Assembly: GCA_004335635.1 (NCBI GenBank)
Contig: QAXH01006019.1
Span: 6,018-19,360 of the forward strand
Reading direction: 5' to 3'
Source of the DNA: Chloromonas sp. AAM2
Lineage: Eukaryota; Chlorophyta; Chlorophyceae; Chlamydomonadales; Chlamydomonadaceae
DNA length: 13,343 bases
Within the stretch, counting starts at the first letter, position 1. The number at the start of each line of letters is the position of its first letter. The notes beneath the pieces were generated by a model. The model saw only the letters and a list, made by a program, of their open reading frames with translations. It did not search any database and had not been told where the DNA came from. The position numbers were made by a program, and so were the translations under genes. Shown piece by piece: positions 1 through 8,542 of this stretch.

Positions 1-425
1 TCCAATCAGACACTCTCCCGCCACTCCACAAGTGAGTGTGACGGATTTGCATGCATATGAAGAAAAAACATCTTATATGTATAGATATACATGATGTGAA
101 CACTGGTGGAGTAGCCTGCGCTGCGCCCGTGACAATACGACAAACAGGGGCTTTGACAATGCTGGCCAATGCGGCGCTGCAGGGTGGCATGCTGACATGC
201 ATGGGTCTGCATCTGCATCTTATATGTATTAATGTACACCATCTGTACTTACGCCTCACAACGAGGACAGTCGTTCTCTGACGAACAACACGCACCTGTG
301 AACATCTTGTTTCTTTCTGCCTTCAAGTCCATGGCCCATCCGCACATTGTAGGTCACGATGATCAACAATGACAACATAATTGATTGATGGTGATGAATG
401 ACATGTTTGGTTGTGGCTGTGCGAA
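1..425. other. Left flank, no supported gene
   Basis: No convincing exon is visible. The stretch is of mixed composition with several ATGCATG-type motifs and short open frames of about 75 codons on both strands that look fortuitous. It may hold the promoter and 5' UTR of the gene starting near 426, or further upstream exons if that gene begins outside the window. Confidence 0.4.
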
Positions 426-3261
426 ATGAAAGCAGGTCAGGGCGGTGCTCTCATCAGTACCAGTGGCGCGGTCGCTCGGCCCATGTCCGCCCGCCGCTCC
501 CGCTATGGCCCACCTGCGGCCGGATTGGGGGCCGGCATGCGCCCCAAGTCTGCCATCAGGCAAGCCCAACTTACTAATAGTAAATCAATGACAGTGGTGA
601 TAGTAATGATAGTAATGAGAATAACGATACAGCCCGCCTGCCGCTGGTTCGGGAATGGGCATGCGCCCCAAGTCCGCCATCAGGCGAGTGAGGCATGATG
701 ATAGCCAAGCCCTAGCGTGAAGCTGCGTGATCTGTATCACATTCAAGCGAGCCAGACGGTGCTTGCTCTTACCAATATGAAATCCTTTCATGTTTTGCCT
801 ATGCGACACAAGTCATGGTAAATGGACCTTGATACTGACTGTGTGCGCCTCATGCTTGCAGGCCTTCCCACGCGGACAAACTGCAGAAACGGATGAGCAT
901 TGACCTGCCCAATACGCAACGAAGGGCAAGTTTCGAATTGCCAGAGGGGGCAGACGTGCGGTTCGTGCAACCTGGCGCTTTGAAAGCCAGGAGCCGGGCG
1001 GCGTCACGCCAAGGCTCCTTCACAGGTAAGTGGCAATCATAGGGGTGCAAATCAGGTAGAACCTGGCTAATGTAAGGTTTCACTCCAATTTTATTCCAAA
1101 CACTGGGAACACAGTACACCGTATCATCGCTAGAATTAGTCGAGAGAATTTGACCGTAATTCTTTGCGTTTCGAACGGATTTTTGCGATACTACGGTAGT
1201 GGTGGCAAGGTTGCAAGTGCTGCACACGGGTGACCTGCATTGCACACACACAGCCCGTAGTGATGGGAAGCTATCCGATATAGCTGAGCAGCTGTCACGG
1301 GCAGCCCGTAAACCTGCCCGTAAGTTTGTTCAACAGACTTGAAACCGCCCCAGAAACGGGGCCATGCGGGCCCTCGTCTCTTTACGGCTTCCCCGCGGAG
1401 TTGCCCGTAAGCTGGAATTCCGGGGCATCTTTTCACGGGCCCCGTACTGGCAGTAATGCCCTGCCTCAGCTCGGCATTTGTAGTGAGGTATCAACTTGAT
1501 TGTTGCAAGTGCGCAGGTGCTACACTGTCATGATATGCACAGTTGAGATATGCGTGAGTCGACATCTCGGAGCACCTATTGCACGCTACACACACCGTCG
1601 GTGCACACCTGCGGTACACCGCCGGTACACACCTGACAGCTTGATAAACCTGCTGATTCAAAGCCGTCGAGCATATCAGTTCTGCCTTGTGGAACACTTT
1701 TGCAGGCAACACAAACCACAGTGGTGCAGAGTCGTTCATTCCGTCGTTCGTCGCATCGAAGCCCAAGCGCAAGACACTCAACTGCCTTGGCAACTACTCC
1801 TCAACCAAGGTCGGATTCTCCACCGGAAAAGACGACGATGGTGGCGAGGAAACAGATGAACATGGAAGGCAGGACGACGATCAGAGGTCTCCACTGGCTG
1901 TCAATGCGTCTGGTGTCAGTACAGTTGTGGGCTTCCGGACGCTATCCAGTCCCAATATGGGAAATAACCCTCCAAAGGCGCATGAGGTGAGGCATGGTTG
2001 TATACTTCTATTGCCAATAGTTGCTGTTCTTTTCCAAGAAATGCCAGTCGGCTCAGGCTTGCTGCAGAGGAACTGTACCTTAAGCATCTCAGCATGATTG
2101 GAAGGGCGGAATCGATGGTAGGTAGCAAACCATTGCTTCACTGCCTGCTGGATGGTGTGATTGTACTGGCATGCTCCCTACCAAATTAACATACTCATCC
2201 AATAGTAGTGCTGCACTACCGAGTTTGTTTGGTGCTGTGTGTCTGCAGGCCATCCGGGACGCCCAGCGGCGCGTGACGCGTATGATGACCGAGCGCATGA
2301 TGACAGGCCGCCCCTCCAGCACATTCATGACACCTGATGAGGCCTTGAAGGTACGCAGGGGCTCATGCAGCCCAGGCTCAGGCAAGCCATTGTGTGCAAG
2401 GAGCTCTTTGGAACGCACCGCGCTGCCTTTGTCGGATCTCTCTGTGTGAAGCAACCTATGTGAACTTGCACGACTTGACCGGAAGTACTGCAATCAAGTC
2501 GAAACGGAAGGTGGCAACGAAACTTCTGTGTTCGGCTCAACATGCAACTTGTTAAGAACCTCAACATGAACTCGTAAGGATCTCTGATGTCATCTTTGCA
2601 GGAGGCACTCCGGAGCAGGGACGGTAATGAAGACAATGAAGACGAAGTCGAAGATGATGATAGCTGGCACGAGGATGAGGTCCTGCCTCTGCGGCAAAGC
2701 GTACACCAGCTCGCGACAAGGATGAGTCATCCAGACATCAGCTTCCAGCCGGGACGTGCCAGCCAATCTGGTCGCAGCATTTTGCCGGCCCACATGGGCC
2801 AGCCCGGTCGACTGAGTCACTTTGGCCATGCCAGCGGTTCAAACAGTGGTGCTAACCTCAGCCGACAAACCAGCCAGTCCGGCGCTTCTGGTCGATCAAT
2901 TGCCACCAGCCAACGAGGTTCACTCAAGCAACGACTAAGCCAGCCAGTCCGGCACTCAAACCAAGCGAGCCTATCGGGACGGTTCAGCCAAAGGGATGTG
3001 CTGTACCTGCCGAACCGGAACAGCGCCTCAGGTCGGCTCAACCAGTCGGGTCAAGTAAACGAGTCTCCGCGTTCGCCCCGTTTGTCGGCCGCTGAATTGG
3101 CGATTATCAAAGAGGCCGCGTCCCAGGTCCTGGCAACGGCAGGCGCGTTGCAAAACAAAGACAACGAGATTGATGACCTGCCTGACTATGGAGACAATCC
3201 CGAAGATGGGTATGACAGTACGGAGGAAGAAACGGCTCCTAGGCAGAAGCGCGGAAGCTGA
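426..3261 (+). CDS. Six-exon gene for an unrecognised low-complexity Ser/Arg-rich protein
   Basis: I do not recognise the family. Proposed exons are 426-559, 633-683, 862-1025, 1706-1986, 2249-2350 and 2602-3261 (TGA stop), joining to 463 residues. The last four exons have good GT...TGCAG signals and compatible phases at every junction, which is strong evidence of a real gene. The first two exons end at apparent GC donors, CAG|GCAAGC and CAG|GCGAGT. Residues about 30-62 carry two copies of a PPAAGxGxGMRPKSAI motif. Residues about 80-90 contain a basic RRASF site. Exon 5 (211-244) encodes a basic, probably helical RRVTRMMTERMM segment. The last exon has an acidic stretch (252-269), six GR motifs followed by Ser or Ile/Asn (295-390), a likely helix (406-430) and an acidic tail. 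No signal peptide or membrane segment is seen. The start at 426 is a guess; ATG 483 or exons to the left are alternatives. A disordered regulatory or scaffold protein is only an inference. Confidence 0.72.
633..683 (+). other. Symmetric 51-nt exon duplicating the end of the preceding exon
   Basis: This exon repeats 510-559: 42 of 52 aligned bases match when the two donor bases are included. Six of the eight changed codons are synonymous, leaving the peptide PPAAGxGxGMRPKSAI, so both copies appear to have been kept as coding sequence. It starts and ends in the same phase, so it can be included or skipped without a frameshift. The acceptor (GATACAG) is preceded by purine-rich ATG/ATAG simple sequence rather than a pyrimidine tract and looks weak. 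An alternative reading uses a GTGAGG donor at 687 joined to the CTGCAG acceptor at 882. Confidence 0.55.
1026..1705 (+). other. 680-nt intron with GC-rich repeat island
   Basis: This is the largest intron of the left gene, with donor CACAG|GTAAGT and acceptor TTTTGCAG. It contains a GC-rich island (about 1250-1480) with GCCCGTAA at 1304, 1316 and 1403, and a second short repetitive patch of ACACCTG/GGTACAC motifs at 1600-1637. An 81-codon minus-strand frame crosses the island but no product is recognised. The island may be a small inserted element. Confidence 0.5.
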
Positions 3262-3283
3262 TTTGAAAGCCTGATTTGAGCGG

Positions 3284-3288
3284 TGTAA
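3284..3288 (+). terminator. Candidate TGTAA poly(A) signal
   Basis: TGTAA is the usual polyadenylation signal in chlamydomonadalean algae. This copy lies only 23 bases after the stop codon, which would give an unusually short 3' UTR, but I found no other TGTAA on the plus strand between here and 4320. Confidence 0.35.
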
Positions 3289-4419
3289 TGGCAAAGCTCT
3301 ACTCCAATAATCACGGTAGTGATAGCCCCTCACGTCAAGGTCTGATTTAAGCCTTAGTTTTAGGTACCGAAACTTGGACTTGGTTTGCTATGGTTTACGC
3401 ATCAGTCACTCAAGGCTTCTTCACCCTTGAAACAGCAGCAGTTGCGCAAGTTGTCCGGCTGGGCGCAGCCACGATTTCTCACTTACAAGGAGGGAGTGCA
3501 CACCAGGAAGCACGTCCAACGCAAATATCAACTATTTGTGCAAGTTGCAAAAATTACTGAGGCATTACTGGACGTGTGTGTGCCACAGAGGTGGTCACTG
3601 TTCGGTGTTGGGCACTTACTATCGTCCTTCTGAAGCAACAAGACTCGCATAAACTTGATTCGATCGGACATTTTGTGGAAACACTTGCAGTATGAACACA
3701 CTGTGTGCCAACGTTTATTATCATGACGGGTGATGACTTGGCATGGTTCACGGCTTATTTTTGCTTACTTGCATAGCCTGCTTTGGCCCTGAGCAATGCA
3801 AACCTTTTGCCATGTGTGTAGGGTGCGCAAGCATGCAGGGCATGGCTTTGCATGGTGAATAGTAAGCAACCCAGGCCGGCTCTGAACAAACGTATTCTTT
3901 GACGTGTGTGCATGTGATCTTCACTAGTGTTCAGTCCATCTTGATCAGAGTTTTTATGAGTTTCCAATTTTATGGCGAAGGCAATGGAGCCTCTAATATT
4001 TCGTGGGCTGCTGTTCTAGTAACGAAGAGCGATCATATGTCTGCACGTGCATAGCCGGTTAGCATGTTGTTAGCGTCGTAGGCTCGTTACTATATTCTGC
4101 GTGTACCAGGTGCCACGTGTGTGTTACATGGATTGTCGGATCAGTCATGGACTGTCGTACCAGGCGACACTCCCAGTAAGTTGCTAAGCGCAGCGTGCAA
4201 GCAGTGCACCAGCAAATTCACTGACATAAACTGATTACAATTGGGAGACAAAGTCTGGGACTAAGAAGGCAACCGTGTCAGGGGCTGGCAGTGGCTATGA
4301 TGGCGGACAGGTGTTTGACGGTTTAAGCTAGAAACAAAGGACGAGCAACAAAGTCTGGGCCTGTGATAGCGACCGGGCAGGAGCAGCAGCTCCTAGGGTT
4401 AGTTGGGATCTGACAGTTC
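3289..4419. other. Intergenic stretch with one short direct repeat
   Basis: No exon-like signal is supported; open frames here are under 85 codons and unrecognised. A 34-35 base imperfect direct repeat starting ACAAAGTCTGGG occurs at 4248-4282 and 4348-4381, exactly 100 bases apart. It directly borders the retroelement-like fragment and could be part of its 3' flank. Confidence 0.4.
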
Positions 4420-4808
4420 CTAGGGTGGCGGCAGGCTGAGAGCAAACCGGCCATCGAGCAGGTGCAAAAAGGGACGGTCACGCCTGAGCAGCAAAGCTGT
4501 GGGTGGCACAGGGTGAGCAAGCACGCAATCCTGCAGGTTGTGCCCAGACCGAGCCACAGTGTGCTGGCTACTACTGCGACAGCAGGCGGCGGCCCTGCCA
4601 AGCGCTGGCCAGGGGCCGGTAGCTGGCCAGCCCAAAGATGCCGGCGCCCAAGACTCATAGCGTCTAGGGCTGACAGGCAGACGAGGGTCCAAGCTGCTGG
4701 GCTGAGTGGGGCTGGGGGCTGCAGGAGCCACAACGCTGCTTGAGGCACGTCCGGCATACCGAGAGCGCGGAAACCTGCTACTGGGCAGTCCCAGAAGGTA
4801 TGTTGCCG
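4420..4808 (-). mobile_element. Decayed retroelement-like fragment (C-terminal region of an RT-type protein)
   Basis: The minus strand reads QHTFWDCPVA at about 4805-4776, then an ALWLLQPPA block, then VCLSALDAMSLGRRHLWA near 4694-4630. An HxFWDCPVA motif followed by this kind of W/L-rich segment is what I remember from the zinc-binding tail of reverse-transcriptase-type proteins that are common in volvocine genomes; this is pattern memory, not a search. At about 4542 the homology-like reading moves to another frame (NLQDCVLAHP, then RDRPFLHL) and stops at 4420-4422, so the copy appears frameshifted. The same frame stays open up to 5585, but that part is Cys/Ser-rich and crosses palindromic repeats, so it is not taken as coding. 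No terminal repeats, poly(A) tail or target duplications were identified. Confidence 0.42.
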
Positions 4809-5070
4809 GCCGGTTGATGGGAGCGGGGAAGCCGGAGAGCAAGGGCATGTCCAGGGTCGGACGCGCGCCCCAGGAATGGAGTCTATGGCCGTGCGCCACA
4901 GAGTTGACTGTCTGTCTCCTCGAGTGCATTGGCGCAGGGGTGGCGTCACGCAGCAGCTGGTACCCGACGGAACCGAGCAATTGCAGATATGACTGTAGCG
5001 CGGGGGGCATGGGGGATTGCTGCAGCAACATGGGCTGCATGCAAAGCAGAATTCGAGGCTGCTTGCTGAT

Positions 5071-5266
5071 ATCTGCTGTCGGCATGGGCTCGGCATGCCG
5101 AACTCAATGGACCTGTCTGGGTCGCCAAGCCAGGCTGTAGATCGGCATGCCAAGTCCATGCCGAAAGCTATGACGGCATACAGGATACGGCAACTGGGGT
5201 TACTGGCCCAAATCTGCTGTCGGCATGGGCTCGGCACGCCGAAACCAATGGACCTGTCTGGGCCGC
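5071..5266. repeat. Cluster of three GTCGGCATG palindromic repeats
   Basis: Two direct copies of a 55-base segment lie at 5071-5125 and 5212-5266 with four differences. Each contains the core GTCGGCATGGGCTCGGCAYG followed by CCGA (cores at 5078-5101 and 5219-5242). An inverted core sits between them at 5142-5164. The core itself nests the palindrome CGGCATGCCG. The same family recurs at 6444-6532, so this is a dispersed element rather than a purely local duplication. Confidence 0.8.
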
Positions 5267-5756
5267 TGAGGAAACGGACTGTGCCTTTGAATACGTGGCG
5301 ATGTGCACAGCTTGCGCAATGTGTGTAGCTGTGCCGAGAGCCCCTTGTGCCCCTTGTGTGATGCCAACGGCCATTTCGGCAAGTCAAAGACGCAATGTTC
5401 GACACAGACGGCACACGACAGCGCGGCAGCTGTGCGACTGTGAGCAGCGTCGAACCCATAACCAAGCTCAGCGGCACCCTCGGCCTCTCAGATGTAATGA
5501 CAGATGACTTGTTTTGACTTGTTTTAAAAGAGCCCTTGCACGAAAATGTGGCTATTCCCAATGTGGACCCCAATTTGGACACCATGGTGAGCTACAACAT
5601 TGCAAGTCAGGACTGGTACATGCACTTGAACGCAGCAACAGCCTGCAAGCTGGCATGCATTGTATTGTGTGAAGCAATGTGCACCCGTCTGTGGCTTGGT
5701 TCAACACCTTGGTTTAACACCGCGCACCTTGTCATGCACATGACACATGATGCCAA
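5267..5756. other. Intergenic stretch, no supported gene
   Basis: Nothing recognisable. It leads into the minisatellite; the bases from about 5723 to 5756 already resemble a degraded minisatellite unit (TTGTCATGCACATGACA...TGCCAA). Long open frames on both strands here have no coding character. Confidence 0.4.
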
Positions 5757-6109
5757 TGATCCCTGGCAACGTGCATCTTGTCATGTGCATGACGCCAATG
5801 CTTGCCGTATGATCCCTGGCAACGTGCATCTTTTCATGTGCACGACGCCAATGATCCCTGGCAACGTGCATCTTGTCATGCGCATGACGCCGTTGCTTGC
5901 CCTATGATCCCTGCATCGTGTCATGCGCATGACGCCAATGCTTGCCCTATGATCCCTGGCAACGTGCATCTTGTCATGCGCATGACACCAATGCTTGCGC
6001 TATGATCCCTGGCAACGTGCATCTTGTCATGCGCATGACACCAATGCTTGCCCTATGATTCCTGGCAACGAGCATCTTGTCATGTGCATGACGCTATGTG
6101 CTTGCTCTA
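5757..6109 (+). repeat. Seven-copy 53-bp minisatellite
   Basis: Head-to-tail units begin TGATCCCTGGCAACGTGCAT at 5757, 5810, 5852, 5905, 5950, 6003 and 6056. Lengths are 53, 42, 53, 45, 53, 53 and 54 bases; the second lacks the TGCTTGCCCTA end and the fourth has an internal deletion. Units 3 to 6 carry the perfect 14-base palindrome GTCATGCGCATGAC, and the others carry close variants. The unit is not a multiple of three, so a coding repeat is unlikely. There are no unique spacers. Confidence 0.93.
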
Positions 6110-6443
6110 GAGTGATGTTTATGTTGAGTTAGCCATTACTCCGAGTTGAGAAGCACTTTACCAGCATGTGCGTCTTAATCGTCTGGTGCATGTAAACTGA
6201 GTTTGACTGGACTTCCCTGTTGCTAATAATAAGCAGTTGATTGCCCTGTACGTTGTAGGCAGGGTGTTTTAGAGTGTATCCAGACTTGAGCACTTGACAA
6301 GAGCTCTTGTGTCAGTGTCAATACTTGCTGTCAACCAGTGGTGCAATGGCAGCAATTCGGTATGGTGTAATGTTGCGTGATCAGTCTCTCTCAATTCGGC
6401 AGTGCCGACAGCACTCTGAAATATCCTTGCACTTTTTTTCCAA

Positions 6444-6532
6444 GCCGTCGGCATGGACTCGGCATGCCGAATTCTGAGGTCGCTCTAGACCAGCGATTGT
6501 GAATTTCGGCATGCTGAGTCCATGCCGACGGC
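6444..6532. repeat. Inverted repeat hairpin of the GTCGGCATG family
   Basis: The arm at 6444-6474 (starting GCCGTCGGCATGGACTCGGC) is repeated in inverse orientation at 6501-6532 with one mismatch and one extra base, leaving a 26-base loop. RNA or single-stranded DNA would fold into a stem of about 31 base pairs. The arms match the cores at 5078-5242. The structure resembles a very small MITE or foldback repeat, but no target site duplication was identified. Confidence 0.85.
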
Positions 6533-6587
6533 CAGTTTGCTTTTTCGGTGTCAATGCTGTATCCTGAGTGAGGTGGCAACACGGTGA

Positions 6588-6626
6588 GGGGGGGCCAAGA
6601 GGTAGAGGGGCTGGCTGGGGCTGGGG
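6588..6626 (+). other. G-quadruplex-type G-rich tract
   Basis: Four runs of at least four G (6588-6594, 6607-6610, 6617-6620, 6623-6626) lie within 39 bases on the plus strand. This meets the usual four-run criterion, although one loop is long. No adjacent gene gives it an obvious role. Confidence 0.45.
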
Positions 6627-7299
6627 ATAGGATGTGCCCTGGCTAGCAGGGCTTTCAGGAAATACGGCAGCTAGGAGCCCACCGCCAGGGGTGCGGGTGC
6701 CACGTAGAGAAGTCATCACCCTCATCAATGCAGCTGTCGTGATGCATGGATGTCCACAGCCCACAACCGGATGTGTCACTCGGTATCAAATGACGGTTGA
6801 CCACAATGACATGCAAAGATTTGTGTTGGCTACTTTTTTTTCCAGCTTGTGCACTTTGTTTTGATGCAGACGCAACTTGGTTTTAGATGGCCAATAGACA
6901 AAGCATCAAAGAGTCAGGACATCGTTGACTTTTGCAGGTGACAAGATACCTTGAGAATCATGATGACACTGTGTTGGTTGTAATTGTGTTCAAAAGTGTG
7001 TTTGAATTGTAAGTTTCCGTCACTTCTTTATATCGTTGTGTTCTGGATCACTGGCCATTGGCCCAGTATTGGCAGTACCAACACCAGCAACACATCCCGT
7101 GACATCTAACGCCGTGAACACATACACCACAAGTCATGCAACTCGCCACAACTTCTCATCACTGTTGTTAGGCTTTGAACGAGATGAGAGAGGTGCTAAT
7201 GCATGTTTAGTAAGTACTGCAAACACCGACAGAGACTCTGTTGCAGGTTTCCTACCGTCTTGCCTTACAGACCTCAGCGACACAGTCAGCCTTTCTGCC
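6627..7299. other. Intergenic stretch, no supported gene
   Basis: Short open frames and several T- or GT-rich patches only. A good donor-like GTAAGT at 7208 and an acceptor-like TTGCAG at 7246 would enclose an intron of under 40 bases, which is too short to accept. Confidence 0.35.
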
Positions 7300-7910
7300 T
7301 TCCTGGAGCGCCCAAGCCCCCCGCGTTGCCGGAGACCAGCAAGGGAGATGAGCTCAACATGGCGTCCCTTGATGGCCAGCCACACAAGCACCACAGGCAA
7401 GGAACGGCCCGGGAAAGGAAGAGAAAACCAGCTCTGAAGCAAAGATGCCACAGCAAGGCAACACATTACCAAGCAGACAAGACACAAGCAGACGGCCAGC
7501 CTAGACACGCTCAGACACCGGTAAATATGTGTATACAACTATGGTCATCAGTTAGTCTCAGGAGGAGGGAGAGAGTTGTTTACAGTCCCTGCCACTGGGG
7601 CGTGTATGCAACAAGGACTGACCTGATGAGGCGGGACATGTACCTAAGGTCCAGCTTTGGGTAGTAAGGTAGAGAGAGATCCTCACAACAATGGTCACCA
7701 GGTAACCTCAGGGCAAAGAGAGACAACGGGCACAGGCGGAGCGATCGACCCAACTACCTCCCAGACTGGCAACCAGAGGCCAGAGACAGGCAGACAGGCA
7801 GCACCAAAACGCAAACACACAGGTCACGGACAGACACCACACACCACACACAGGCCCAAGCCAGAGGTCTCAGCAACACAACCAGGCCCCCTCCTTTCCT
7901 GGAGCGCCCA
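7300..7910 (+). repeat. A/C/G-rich repetitive segment bounded by a 15-base direct repeat
   Basis: TTCCTGGAGCGCCCA occurs at 7300-7314 and again at 7896-7910. Inside, a segment of about 30 bases starting ACAAC(T/A)ATGGTCA recurs at about 7536 and 7687, each time followed by a purine-rich run. Much of the rest is CAGACA/CACACA-like simple sequence low in T on this strand. Frames of 86-153 codons are open, but their translations are Gln/Arg/His/Thr-rich and look compositional. It may be a degraded transposable element; the type is unknown. Confidence 0.4.
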
Positions 7911-7996
7911 CCCCTAGTAGCGGCGTTGGATCGGTGCCGATGATTGCGACTTGGTCATAAAGCCGTAGAATTGCATATTGTCGCCGCATTTTTGGT

Positions 7997-8083
7997 GCTC
8001 GGTTGAGCCTGGTTGGTACTGGGTGCAGTCTTCAAAACTGTAGACGCGGGGACGCGTAGGTGTTCGATTCACCCTACCGGGCG
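7997..8083 (+). tRNA. tRNA-Sec (anticodon TCA)
   Basis: The selenocysteine tRNA decodes in-frame UGA in mRNAs that carry a SECIS element; it is charged with serine and converted to Sec on the tRNA. The 87-base gene folds as the eukaryotic 9/4 type. The acceptor is 9 bp (GCTCGGTTG with CTACCGGGC, one G-U and one U-U pair). The D stem is 6 bp with a TGGT loop (8008-8023). The anticodon stem CAGT/ACTG holds the loop CTTCAAA, anticodon 8032-8034. The long variable arm is ACGCG-GGGA-CGCGT (8044-8057), and the 4-bp T stem has loop TTCGATT (8059-8073). The discriminator is G at 8083. The 6-bp D stem and long variable arm separate it from a suppressor or ordinary serine tRNA. No intron is seen. Upstream, CATATT (7974) or CATAAAG (7956) might be a TATA-like element, but neither is well placed. 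Confidence 0.95.
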
Positions 8084-8098
8084 AGTGTCCAAGGCATC

Positions 8099-8104
8099 TT
8101 TTTT
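8099..8104 (+). terminator. T6 RNA polymerase III terminator
   Basis: A run of six T on the plus strand begins 16 bases after the tRNA-Sec discriminator base, the expected Pol III stop signal. The bases between would be removed as the 3' trailer. Confidence 0.8.
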
Positions 8105-8431
8105 CTCGTCCGTCATACGTGCAGTTTGCAGCTGTTGTAGCACGTTGGCAGCTGTTCTTACAGAGAGCACGGTGCTGTTGTAGCACGGTGTTGTTGTCAC
8201 TGGTCTAAACTGCCCAGGACTTGCCATCTTATGTCAGAGACGTGCTCCCTCTTGTGTCACAAGGTCTGCAGGTGTGCGTCGGCCCAACCTATCATAGGAT
8301 TATGAGCGTGCAACCCGAATTACACTGGTGCTTTCAGTTCACGCTGTTGTGAGTCCGCTGATGTGCAGATTTGACAGCCGGTCAATTGCCACCCGTGTGT
8401 AAAAGAGCGCTCGATGACGAGGGCATACGTA
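8105..8431. other. Spacer between convergent tRNA-Sec and RPL19
   Basis: No gene is seen. GCTGTTGTAGCACG is present twice, at 8131-8144 and 8174-8187. The right part probably includes the RPL19 3' UTR or its end; a second minus-strand TGTAA lies at 8320-8324. Confidence 0.45.
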
Positions 8432-8436
8432 TTACA
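8432..8436 (-). terminator. Candidate RPL19 poly(A) signal (TGTAA, minus strand)
   Basis: TTACA on the plus strand reads TGTAA on the RPL19 strand, 106 bases after its stop codon. A second TGTAA at 8320-8324 would give a longer 3' UTR. Either fits the chlamydomonadalean signal. Confidence 0.45.
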
Positions 8437-8542
8437 ATTGGCTGCTATCATGCTCAATTTGGGCGGCGTTCGCCCAGCGTCAGCACAATCGTAAAAGCCT
8501 ATTGCCAGTCGCAATCCACTGAATGACCAAAGCTGCTGTGTC

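Noticed and set aside
411..698. Single uninterrupted 95-codon exon covering both MRPKSAI copies
   Set aside because: The continuous frame reads the second copy out of its conserved frame, and the middle is ATG/ATAG simple sequence, so an intron at 560-632 explains the data better.
2103..2248. Extra exon between exons at 1706-1986 and 2249-2350
   Set aside because: The neighbouring exons already join in phase 0 with good GT...TGCAG signals; no internal acceptor-donor pair is needed.
5757..6109. CRISPR array
   Set aside because: Units are joined directly with no unique spacers, the unit is 53 bases and the genome is eukaryotic.
7203..7664. Protein exon between TTGCAG (7246) and CCG|GTAAAT (7520)
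   Set aside because: The translation is dominated by Gln, Arg, His and Thr from A/C/G-rich simple sequence, and the preceding intron would be under 40 bases.
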